From contig JBHGNT010000003.1 in NCBI GenBank assembly GCA_043228905.1, positions 7,564,001 to 7,628,000 of the forward strand: a stretch of DNA of 64,000 bases, given 5' to 3'. Below the pieces are notes generated by a model. That model ran no database searches, was not told the origin of the DNA, and saw nothing but the letters and a program-made list of their open reading frames with translations. Within the stretch, counting starts at the first letter, position 1. Each line of letters begins with the position of its first letter. Origin of the DNA: Azolla caroliniana. Taxonomy: Eukaryota; Polypodiophyta. The translations under genes and the position numbers were made by a program. Positions 46,305-57,500 of this stretch are shown here, one piece after another.

Positions 46305-47714
46305 TATCATCACAGGCTTCTGCCATAGCTTGTCATTAATTAATATATAGGAAAATCCATCAGTCGTTCCTATGGATTCCTCCCAAATGCCCCTTCCTTT
46401 CCCCCTTCTTATCTATGTTTGTGTTGTCTCCCCTCCGATCCACCCAAATGTGGCGCCTGATTTCCCTTGTAAGGAAAACATTTACATGTATCTGACCGAC
46501 TTCCCTGCGAACTGAACTGTCAAGCATTGATCGATGTGATCATGCACAACAAACATGTATTGCTCCCCTATCGGATTGAAGGAATGTGAAGGCTGCATTG
46601 TTAATCCTTCTAACGTGGTCAAGACAGGATTAGATATTAGAAAATTGAACGAATGGCGTTTAACTCGACAGCAAGATCTATTTATTACTTATTGGTGGTG
46701 GCTAATCAATCCTTAAGCCTGACAGCAAGATTATATAAGAAATTGAATGACAGAACTAAGTGCCTGGATAGGCCTCCAGAGCACCATCATCATGCCTGCA
46801 TGTTTTTTAACCAAGTAGCATAGTGTCATAGTATATGTAGCCAAGCCATCAAGCAGAAAAATATCTTCTTTGTTGGGGTTGTGTTTGGAGGTTGTGTAAT
46901 CTAAATCACTGGATTGTCGGATGACCTAAACCCCCTAACCATAGGACTGTTAACCTAATAAAAGACCCTCCATTGGAGCAGGAAAACTAAGCTCGAGGTT
47001 TGGAAAACCTAAAAAACTCGACCTTACCTATTCTATATGTCATATATCGGAGAGAAGGCGTTAGACGAATTCAAATTGCACCCAAGAATCCAAATGAGAG
47101 GCACCATTGGATCCAAATGTGAGTCACCATTGGGTCCAAATGTGAGCCACAATTGGATCCAAATGTGAACCTGGCATTCATGACTAACTTTCAAGGGATT
47201 TGGCCTACTGGGAGAGTTGTTGAGATTAAAAGCCATATATGATACTCAGAATGTATGCTTTGACCTCTGGGAGAAGATTTTTATCGGGGAATTCCAACTT
47301 CTGATGAATATATTCAACAGATTTACTACAAATCTATCCACAAAATGCTAGTAGAGCACAAGAAGTCCAAAGGCACTAAATAAATAGCGCATCTGGTGGT
47401 GGAGGATGGAATGTTCATATGACATACATTCTCTGTTTTGTGAGGATTTATATGAACAAAGAAAGAGAGATCAAAGTGAACCTCTGCTCATTCGAATGCA
47501 AACCCTGTCGGTCTAGCATTCAAATCTCTCTTAGTTTTACTTCCTTAATACCTCTCATTATATCATTATAGCCTCAAATATGAGTGTGCTTAACCCCAAG
47601 CAGGTATCTCACAAAAGTAACTAAAACTTGGGAAATTTCGGCAAGATTACAAAAGAAAGAAAAACTCTCTGGGGGTATCTCCGAGTTTGTAACTTAACCT
47701 ATAGTGGTAATATG
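45266..47714. other. 3' region of EXL and intergenic; short repeats
   Basis: 45400-45540 holds a degenerate ~66-bp tandem repeat (CCATTGCTTCTTCCCT...TTGTCAGAGAT...TATCCTTCTCTT). A (CAT)n microsatellite spans 46263-46312. A 23-bp tandem (ATTGGATCCAAATGTGAG) starts at 47106, 47129 and 47152. No gene is evident. Confidence 0.6.
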
Positions 47715-49013
47715 TGTTGGGAATATGGGATTGAATTGGGATGATTTAAACTTCAAGCACAATTAACACTAGATGAAACCACAAGACGAAAATGAGAGTA
47801 CATAAAAAATTTTAACGTGGAAAACCCCAAATAGGAAAAAAACACGGGAACCATAGGTTCCAAACAACTTCACTATATTTTTTAGTACAATGGAATACGA
47901 CCTCACTAGAGGAATTTATCTACCTCAAGGCAATGACCTTGGTTACAACCTTCACCTAATCCGGTGGATAGAATAACAAAGGTTACAAACTGTGTACGAC
48001 CTCTCTAGGTTTTGACTAGAGGAACGTACAAACCTCAAGGCAACAGCCTTGGCTACACAATAGTGAGTACAAATGAGTACTGACTCTCTAGGTTTTGACT
48101 AGAGAAAATGTCCTAGCCTCAAGGCAACATCCTTGGCTATAATCTTCACCCGATTGGGTGGATAATACAACAATAAGCACAAGAAATGTGCTACCCTTAA
48201 GGCAACATCCTTGGCTACAATCTTCACCCGATTGGGTGGATAATACAACAATAAGCACAAGGAATGTGCTAGCCTCAAGGCAACAACCTTGGCTACAATC
48301 TTCACCCGATTGGGTGGATAATACAACATAAACACAAGAAATGTGCTAGCCTCAAGGCAACAACCTTGGCTACAATCTTCACCCGATTGGGTGGATAATA
48401 CAACAATAAGCACAAGGAATGTGCTAGCCTCAAGGCAACAACCTTGGCTACAATCGTCACCCGATTGGGTGGATAATACAACAATAAGCACAAGAAATGT
48501 GCTAGCCTCAAGGCAACAACCTTGGCTACAATCGTCACCCGATTGGGTGGATAATACAACAATAAGCACAAGAAATGTGCTAGCCTCAAGCCAACAACCT
48601 TGGCTACAATTGTCACCCGATTGGGTGGATAAACCAACAAGCAATAATCAAGATTATAATTCCTCACCCAACTAGGTGGATAGAAATACTAAGAAAAACG
48701 GAAATAAGAAAAACATAAAACGAAGAAACCTGATACAAGTAGATAGGATAGGTGTTGTTCAATTGTGGTTCTCTGACAACACGAACAATCCCTCGTAGGT
48801 CTCTATCTCTACATTGGTAGAACGCTCTTCCTCATGCTCACTCTTTTGTTTTCTATTTTTCCTTTCTCTCTCTCGTTTTTTCTGTTTTCTCTTTGTTTTC
48901 TGATTTGCTATATATTCTCAGAAAAACCCGCTCTCACTCTGTTTCCTCCTCCTTTTATGTTTTTCTCCTTGTTGTCCAACGTCTATATACCTATGTTCAC
49001 ACATACACACACA

Positions 49014-49063
<50 letters not shown>

Positions 49064-49326
49064 ACATATATATGTGTATGTATATATTTGTAAATAGGTA
49101 TATGTTAATATAGTTAATTATATCTTTTGCCCTTTTTTAGCCCCAAGCCGATTCGACAGAATGCCGAATCGACACCTAGCCAATTCGGTGCTTAGCCTGT
49201 AGGTGGTTGTTAGTCGACTCTCGACTTTCTGTCGATCCTTAACCAGCTCTAAGTCGGCTCTTTGACCTCAGTCAACTCTTTGGCCTCAGGCGGTTGTGGG
49301 GTCCACTTGAGTGGATAGATCCAACA
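47715..49326. mobile_element. Solo LTR with 5-bp target duplication
   Basis: The element starts TGTTGGGA and ends TCCAACA, flanked by ATATG on both sides (47710-47714 and 49327-49331). This is a perfect 5-bp target duplication around TG...CA ends with no internal coding region, so it is a 1612-bp solo LTR left by LTR-LTR recombination. The phrase AACGTGGAAAACCCC near the left end is common in plant Copia-type LTRs, but the superfamily is inferred. It contains the 78-bp tandem array and a (TA)n run at 49018-49060. Confidence 0.9.
48060..48660. repeat. 78-bp tandem array inside the solo LTR
   Basis: At least seven copies of a 78-bp unit contain GGCTACAATC, CACCCGATTGGGTGGATAA and GTGCTAGCCTCAAGGCAAC. 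Diverged copies at 47930-48060 extend the array. Because 78 is divisible by three it produces long but meaningless repetitive frames on both strands. CCCGATTGGG is a small palindrome in each unit. Confidence 0.95.
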
Positions 49327-49331
49327 ATATG

Positions 49332-49880
49332 TATGTATATAATGGAGTTAGAGCTCCGAATCTATATATGCAATGGACATTTTACTTTGGGTAGGACATA
49401 TAAAAATGGTCCAGAATTCGCAATCAGCCTTAAACAAATAAGGCTTGGGAAATCATAGCTAAAATCAAAGAGTGCCCAAAATATTTGGCTAGTCTCCCTC
49501 CATCTCGGACTTGAAGAATGATGGAAATGAATTAGTGAGGCAAACCATGAGACTGATCTTATATTATTATATACCATATATACTAGTGAAGTCGTGACGT
49601 GCATTTCAATCCAGAATATGCTTAAATTATCTTTGAAAAAATTCCTATAATAGAGTGAGTCTTTGAGTTTTGTTTTATAACCAATGGTGATGATTTGAGG
49701 ACATTTCTAAAGGGCAATGCAACATTACCTCCTTTTGAGCGTAAAAGTACTTTCAGAGATTTAATAGAGCAAGGGTCATGAACTTCCATTGAAACATTAA
49801 TAAGGTCATTGACATCCATACCTCGAGGTGCTTTCGGCATATATTTGAAGAAAAAAGTGTTATGCGAGGGAAATCAGATC
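49332..49880. other. Unassigned stretch between solo LTR and LINE
   Basis: No recognised gene. A 72-codon minus-strand frame (49622-49840) has no family match I can name; it may be part of another broken element. Confidence 0.4.
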
Positions 49881-52320
49881 ATCGATGGCAATGGCAAGCA
49901 CAATATTGTTCTCCATTGTGCAAAAGACATAGGCAATGCAACTTTTGGTATAAGATTTTTGCCAAAGTAATTGCAAATAGACTTCAAAAGGTATTGTTGT
50001 CTGTGGTCCATCCAATGCAATATGGATTTATTGAGGGAAGGGACATCCTGCATAATATTATAAATGTGCAGATGGCAGTGGATTATGCAAAGGAAGGGAC
50101 ATCCAATGCAATATGGGTTTATTGAGGGAAGGGACATCCTGCATAATATTTTAAATGTGCAGATGGCAGTGGATTATGCAAAGGAAGGGACATCTAATGC
50201 AATATGGCTTTATTGAGGGAAGGGACATCCTGCATAATATTTTAAATGTGCAGATGGCAGTGGATTATGCAAAGGAATCCAAACAACAAATTGTAATGAT
50301 ACAACTAGACATCGAGAAGGCATATGATCATGTACGTTGGTCTTTTATTACTCAAGTTATGTCTCATATGGGTTTTAGAGAACGGATGTCTCGAATACCT
50401 TTGTTGTTAGGGTTGGGTGCAGTGTCACGCATTATGCTAAAGGGTGGAGTTACTAAGGTGATACCATTAAAAAGATCATAGACAAGGATGCCCATTGAGT
50501 CCATTATTATTTGCAATTGCGACACACCCGATTTTGGTGAAGATGCCTGAGTTGGCAACATCTGGGGAAATAGTGGGATTAGCTCTACCATAAGGGAAAC
50601 AATTAATAACTCAAGCATTGCCTGATGATTTATTTTTATTTCTCAAAGCGGTACCTGATAATATAGCTAAAGCCATGGAGGTGTGGAAGGTATTCACATT
50701 GGCGTCAGGATTACATATAAATATGCAGAAGTCGATGCTTATTAGATGCACTGACAGTGATCTTGTTGATCTTGGATGGGGTGGCCAAATATTAGATCAA
50801 GAAAATGTATGTCGGCACTTAGGTTATCCTATTGGTGTTGATATCTCATCGTCGCAAAGTTTGAATTGGATATTAGGTACCATTTTGGACAAATTTATGT
50901 ATTGGAAGTCCCAAGCATGGCCATTTAGTACTCATCTCAAAGTGGTACAAGCTATAATGATTCCAATGATTTCTTATTTTTAGCCATTACTATCGTTGAC
51001 AAAGAAATCACTTGATCATTTAGCTCGTTCACTTAAATATACACTATGGAAGAAAGAAACAAAACTTGGTATGAGTTGGATATCATGGGACAATATTTGT
51101 ACCCCAAAAAGGTTAGGGGGGAGTTGCATTACTAAATTTAGAAGATCATATGGTGGCTCGAAGATTCAATCTTTTGAAAGGTATGTGCATAGGTACCCAA
51201 GCTTGGGTAGGACTAATTAGTTATTTTGTGGAAAAGGTTGGTATATATCATGGGAAAACGAGAATTACAGCTTCGCGGTGGCATGTTGTTAATAGTACCC
51301 GAGAATTTAAATGTTTTGAATCTATTATGGTTCAACAATTGGTGCTTTCTTGGCAGTGATGTTTGAGTGGAAGTCTCTTGAGTGTAGAAAAGATTTAAAT
51401 TCCTTGGCAACAGAGGTGTCGGTAGCTTCAAGGATATTACACTAGGATGGAAAGGAAAGCCTAAATTCACAGTTCAATCGAATGACAAGGTTAGGCTTTG
51501 TAATTGTGGAAGATGGTATATTAGAGTCATGTATGAAAATAATGGTGTTTTGGACAATTAGACATAAGTTTCATGTGCCACGTGGATATGGGCATATTTG
51601 GCAATCAATATTGGCATTACCTAGATTAGTTTTCCCGATTCCAGAGTTGGTGGTCAAGGACCCATGGAAAGATTGGTCATTTGGTATTGGGAAATCGATT
51701 TTAATGGTGCACACTAATGATGTTTTTATCATAAGTTGGTTGAAGATAGATCTTGGTTAGCAAATAAGGTTTTGGATACGTGATGTATTACTTGACATGT
51801 AAAGTGGTGGTGTAGAGTTTTAGATGCGGGATGGCAGTCTCATCTTTCATTTCGTGCAAAGATGTTTCTTTGGCATGCTTTAGTTGGTGCATTGCCTTTG
51901 TCGATCGCCTTAAAATGAAGACATATTTCGAGTGGGTTTAGGGTTTTTTTTGTATGGTGGTTGAAGACGATGCCAGACATAGGTTCATTACCTGTCCAGT
52001 TGCTAAAGCCATTTGGGTGCTTATATCACAAATTTGGGCATCGATAACTTCAAATATTTTGTCAACCTTATAACTGGGTTTTTATCGATAAGGATAAAGC
52101 TATGCCTGCACCATCATATAAGGTTGTGTTTGACTACCTCAGAAATTGGGGGATGTGGTTTAATTGGACCGAGAAATGGGTTCTTATTTGATGGACTTCA
52201 TGGGGTAACACAACTTTGTAGGATAAAAGGGAAGTTGATTTGGCAATTTTCACAACTATGTTATATGGGGATGTTGTCCCGAGAGGAGATAGACTTAAGT
52301 CATCTAGTTTTATAACACTA
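49880..52320 (+). mobile_element. Broken L1-type LINE ORF2 (reverse transcriptase to zf-RVT)
   Basis: Fragments in order on the plus strand: YKIFAKVIANRLQKVLLSVVHP, then GFIEGRDILHN, then QLDIEKAYDHVRW, then QGCPLSPLLFAI (after a stop near 50480), then a LPDD in place of the catalytic FADD (near 50625), then GLHINMQKS and LGYPIG, PFSTHLKVVQ, WKKETKLGMSWISWDNIC, and a zf-RVT start (MFLWHALVGALP, near 51865). The usual catalytic context is altered and several stops and shifts occur, so it is dead. A 91-bp segment of the RT is triplicated. The 5' endonuclease is missing. Confidence 0.85.
50015..50275 (+). repeat. 91-bp triplication within the LINE reverse transcriptase
   Basis: Three copies of a unit starting CAATATGG(A/G/C)TTTATTGAGG lie head to tail at about 50017, 50108 and 50199. 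At 91 bp each copy shifts the frame by one, so the triplication itself breaks the ORF. The copies are nearly identical, so it is recent relative to the rest of the element's decay. Confidence 0.9.
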
Positions 52321-52865
52321 GAGAGGGTTTCCTTTGCACTATCAATCTTTATGAAGTAGTGACGATAGCAAGGGTTGTATTATTATTTTGTTTTCATAAC
52401 AAACATCAATTTACAAGAAAAAAAACCCCTGTAAGTAATGCAATAGAAATGAATATGGATACCATTTCAAGCAACCATTTGAAACCTTGATATATTCGAT
52501 TTAATCTTCAATAGCAAATCCCAGAGTTATAATGTAGAATTTGTTTTATTCATTGACCAAAACAAAATTTATTGGTATGTTGCAATCTTTTACTCCGTGT
52601 TTGGAAATTATTCTTGAATGCATACACTATTTCCTTTGGGATGGCATCCGGGGTATATTCTTTTCTCTCTTGGACATTTTCCTCCACCATCACATCTTAA
52701 TTTTTCTCTTCTTCTTTAGGAGCTGAATAAATGAAGACATATTTTTCCTGAGACTACGTCAAAACCTGTACAAGCCCTAGGAAAAACATGTCCGAAAAGT
52801 ATATGAAACAAATGATCGACATCTTGTCTGGTGGCCAAATTTAAAGCAACAGTATAGCTTAATCA

Positions 52866-54985
52866 TCACGCCCATATAGCCAATGCCGACATGGATGCCG
52901 CCCCAAGAAAAAGGGACATGTAGGAAAGAATTTGTAAAGCGCGAGTGCAACTTAAGCGTTTGTTCAAAAAATCGGCAGCGATGAGATCTACCAAGGCCAT
53001 GTAGATAAGAATTCCAGCTGATACGGAATCGAATACTCCTTCAACAATAAGGGCCCCGGGACTGCTTGCATTAAATCTTGATGCGATACAAGCCCCGACA
53101 GCAATACCGAAAGGTGTGGTTAATGTAAAAAAAACAGTCATCACCATTGTTGATAATGACTTAAACCCAGCCTACACAAAGGAATACAAGCACACATATG
53201 CACAAGGAATTAGACATAATCGAAAGAAATATCAGTGTTCAATCGAATCATTGATGCTAACAACCATTAAAAATGTGGCCTATATTATTATATATTAAAT
53301 GGTTCGTGCAGTTCAAGAAGTAGGCAGAATGTAAGTACTCACGTACCTTAGAGAGGCAACCTCCAAGAGCAAAGCCCTCGAAAAATTGATGAAATGAGAG
53401 GGCTGCAAGAAGCGGCCTTATTGTACATGGGCTTTCTGACACCCCCAAGGACATGCCTATGATGATAGAATGTGTCACAATTCCAAGCTCCAATACCTAC
53501 AACCCGAAATGCGTCGACAATTAAAAGATAAACAAAGAAGACCAGGAGGTAAGAGAGAAATCATTTAAATACTTACGATCTCTCTTTCTCACATATGAAT
53601 AGCTCAAATTTGAACTAATTACCATTCTTTAATCACTAACAAGCAACACTAACTGGTTTTTGAAGGGCAACATAGCACTAATATTTTGGGTTTGTATCAG
53701 GATAGTGTACAAAAATATTTTTAGTACCAGAACATCCTTACATTGTATTGATTTAGTACTTCAGAGGGGCATCAAGGTGATTTTCAGGAGCTCAGGGATA
53801 TATCCGCTAGATATCCAATAACATAGGTGTGTATTGGATTGTGTAAGACATCTAACACATAGTCACATTTTGGGACAGGGATCAGGACAAAAATGGCAAG
53901 GATCCATTGAGACTACATCTAAAACAAGCAAGTGGAAACACATGCTAAGAGAAAAAATATACAGTAACTGCTTAAAAAGAGAGATTCACCTGGGAAACCA
54001 CAACATGTCTACTATGAGCGGCTATATCTTCAGATGACGCAGATTCTTGAATTACCAGCTTATGTTGATGTTCCAAAGTCTCACCATCTATATCCAAGAA
54101 ATGATGAAACACGAGGAGATGGCCATGAATACTATGTGATGCAGCATGTGTAAACCAGAGGACTTGCTACTTTTCAAGGATTTGGGGAAATGTTCGGCTA
54201 ATTTTTATGACCATGGTTTCCAGAATGAAATTTTGACAATAAAGAAGCAATAAAAAGTAATATTTGCTCAACCATATTATTGCCCAACTTCATATACTTT
54301 TGTGGGTGTTTTCATGACCTATAGATTCATTCAAACCATTTATGTTTAGTAAATCCATTATGTTCCTCATTTTCCCCTCCTGAAATCAATACATCCCAAC
54401 ATTCATGTGAATACACAGTAAATACATCTATGAATGTAGCCCAACTGAGTTGTCATACATACCAGAAGGAAGGATATGAGAATGGGAGGCAGCATGCGCG
54501 TGAATGCCCACTACATGCATGTTCTTAGTATCCTTGTCATTGACAACAGCATCACTAGGAGTTGTTCCAATGTCTTGCTTTGTTTCTTCCCGTTCTTTTG
54601 CGTGCTTCTTTTCATAATACTCTGTACCTAACACATCCACCATAAGGGTGCCCAGAGCAGCCAACATGGCGATACAACCCGAGAAAGGGAAATCTTGCCA
54701 TGGGAAGTCAGGTAAACAACTATCGGTTAATGCAGCCGTAGCATTGGGAAGTATGTGGACGAACCCGGTGGCTAAAATTACACCTGCGGCAAATGCCTTT
54801 ACTATTGTAAAGAATGGTCCATCGGTCTTCAAAACCATTAGTTTTTTCCCCAGTAGTGGTAATGCTATCCCTAATGCACCCGCGAATAGAATACTTAAAA
54901 TAGCGATCAACTTTAAGTGTAGTGCTGTGGTCTCATCTCGGCAGTCGGAATCGCTGTCAGTAGTACAGCTTGCTTGAAGCGCCAT
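52866..54985 (-). CDS. ZIP-family zinc/iron transporter, 4 exons
   Basis: Minus-strand exons: 54985-54463, 54087-53990, 53496-53347, 53171-52866; phases (1, 0, 0) agree, giving 358 residues, a normal ZIP length. Eight membrane segments are expected. The cytosolic loop after segment 3 is His-rich ([10 protein letters not shown], residues 161-170, plus LEHQHK). Segment 4 has the signature [13 protein letters not shown] (His216) and segment 5 has [11 protein letters not shown] (His243, Glu247), the family's metal-binding residues. The C-terminus is SMSALAIWA. ZIPs import Zn2+, Fe2+ or related metals into the cytosol. A splice acceptor (TTCTTACAG) 24 bp upstream of the start codon implies a 5'-UTR intron. 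I did not find the upstream non-coding exon. Confidence 0.94.
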
Positions 54986-55019
54986 TGCCTTTGATTTCCA
55001 AGCTGTAAGAAACCACAAT

Positions 55020-57500
55020 CAATCATCGATTCTCTCCCTCTTTTCTTTATATTTAGATTTTTTATTGCAATGGGCTTACCCTAATGGAAACTATTAGGTT
55101 ACCAACACAAGTCTATGGATTAAGGTTACTCTACTCCATCATGTTTGCAACATTTCCCATGCCCACAATTGTCTTGCATCTTGACCTAGGCCCTACATAG
55201 CCCACAGTGAATTCACTAATAAAATCCATCATGTATTAACAAAGTCTTATGTATTAAGATTATGCCATCATGTGTTATCAAAGTCTATGTATGTAATGGA
55301 GGTTAGAGCATCATATGTTTATCAAAAGTCTAATGCATTAAAATTAGACTGTGAAGTCACAGTTTGTGATATATTGATCTTCATATCATTGTCTTTAGAC
55401 TACATCGATTTCCTAATTACTAAGCTGGATAATATCAAAACATATGCTGAGTGTGTAAAGACAGCATTTTATCAAGGTCACTACGACATATCCTGATCAA
55501 ACCAAATTGTAGAAGAAATTGAGCACAACGAGATGTACGCTAGGCTCATTGAGCAAAGCATCATCATGATCTATCACATGTAAAGAATAATTTGGGAACT
55601 TTCATCGGAGAATGCCTTCCTATTTTCATAATATGTTGACATATAAGATGTTCAAATAATTTATCATTTGCTGGCATACATATATGGCCACTTTTATTTG
55701 AATTTTCCATTTGTGAAAATCACTCTCTATATACAATGCCACTCGAGTGGCAATGCACCAACAACGTTATCATCATCATTTCTCACATGATTCATAATTA
55801 TATATCATTCATCACAACTGACTTCACCATTTACCACGTCTGAATTCATCATTCATCATGTCTCACATGTACTATTTTCATCAAGCCTGTAATGTTTTTG
55901 GCCCTTTGAACAAAAGGATATGACAAATGAAAGATTTGAATCTTTGAATTTACACGGGAATAAAATGACAATGATAAGAATTAATGAATTGAGCTATATA
56001 ATTATACATATATGAAACCATGGAATTTGATTTTGTTTTTCATAGTAATTCATAATATATATCATACATCACTACTGAATTCATTATTCATCATGTCTCA
56101 CATGTAACATTTTCATCAAGCCTGTACTATTTTTGGGCCTTTGAAGAAAAGAATATGACAAACGAAAGAATTTGAAACTTTGATTTGAAATGGGAAAAAA
56201 AGGACACTGACAATGATGATTAATGAAATGAGCTATATATTATTACATATAGATGAAACCATGGAATAATGATTTTAGTTTCTCACAGTAGACAAGAGAA
56301 GCTCTTACATGCTATGAAGATTTGAGTTTCCTCTCTGATGAGAAGAGGAAAACAAGAGAAAATCCCTGTTGCACACCGGTCCAGCATCCTTTAATTCTCT
56401 GGCATAGTACAGATAAACATAAACCAAATAAACAACGGAAAAGGTTCCATATATAGGATTGGAAAAAGAAAAGAAAAAGAGAGACTCCAGAATTGTTTGC
56501 AAAGGAAACAATAATGCAGGAAGTCAGAAATGGGTATTGAATTGCTCAGAAGGGGGAAACCAGAGATTGGTGTATATATACATATATGCACATACAAATA
56601 TTGATTACCTATAAGAAGAAACAATGGATTGGCATTAAGGAAGCTGGGGCATTCAATGAATTGAAGCGGTGTGCTTATTATTAAGCTGTAAAATGAAAAC
56701 AAACGGAGTAGCGATGGTGAAAGTTGCAGAGAACAGAGGATCGTTTATATAGGCTCTCTTTTTTTTCCCACAGGAAAGAAACAAACAGACTGAGACAGAC
56801 AGAGAAAGAGAAACAGACAGACAAGAGAAGAGAGAGAGAGAGAGAACAGAGCATTGGTCGTATCTGGACCGTCCGATCCTTTCTTTGATCCAACGGCTCA
56901 GATCCCGTCAAACATGTCGACATATTACAAATTTCCTCTCTCTTTTTTATTTTTATTTTTCGTTTATTATCCAAATTGTTTTCTAAAACACAAAATGCAG
57001 AAAGATACATCTAAATTTTCCCCCGCAAAAACTCCTCCACCGTCGGATTATCCCTCAATTTGCAGCGATCGAATCGGACGGTTTATATTACTTCTCATTC
57101 CTACCCATTCAATTTCCTAAGGTTCTCTCAATTTCCTAATGTTCTCTCCCTCTTCACACACACACACACACACACACACAAAAGAAACCACTTTTACATG
57201 GGCCAACACTTATATCTCCTTCCTTCCTTCTTTTTGTCCATGGGGGGGGGGGGGGGGGCATCTTTTGTATTGTATTTTCCGTATCCGTCTCTCTCTTTCG
57301 CCACAACCGTTCCCGCTAGATTGTTCCCCTCTGCGTTTCGTGCCTTAAAGAAAGAGAACATCGGTTGCTTCTGCATCAAAACGATTTATAACACAATAAC
57401 GCGCTCGCATCTTACCTTTGGTTCTCTTTTCCGTTCCAGTAATAATGAGTAAAGACTTTTGCATCTTCCCTGTGCTCCAACCATAATTCGCAAACTCTCA
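55020..57500. other. ZIP upstream region; no other gene seen
   Basis: The region probably contains the ZIP promoter and a non-coding first exon, but neither can be placed. It includes a 256-bp tandem duplication (55801 onward), CA repeats near 57157-57180 and a run of 17 G (57242-57258). Confidence 0.5.
55790..56300. repeat. ~256-bp tandem duplication upstream of the ZIP gene
   Basis: A block containing TATATCAT(T/A)CATCAC, CATCATGTCTCACATGTA, CATCAAGCCTGTA and AAACCATGGAAT occurs twice, at about 55801 and 56058. The two copies are moderately diverged. If the ZIP leader starts upstream of here, the duplication lies in its 5'-UTR intron or promoter. Confidence 0.8.

Noticed and set aside
47106-47175. 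CRISPR-like short direct repeats (23 bp)
   Set aside because: The copies are directly adjacent without unique spacers and the sequence is a plant nuclear genome; it is a simple tandem repeat.
48099-48675. Repetitive 110-181 residue frames (YPPNRV-type repeats) as a repeat protein
   Set aside because: The 78-bp period is a multiple of three, so any stop-free phase stays open; the array lies inside a solo LTR with no start context or homology.
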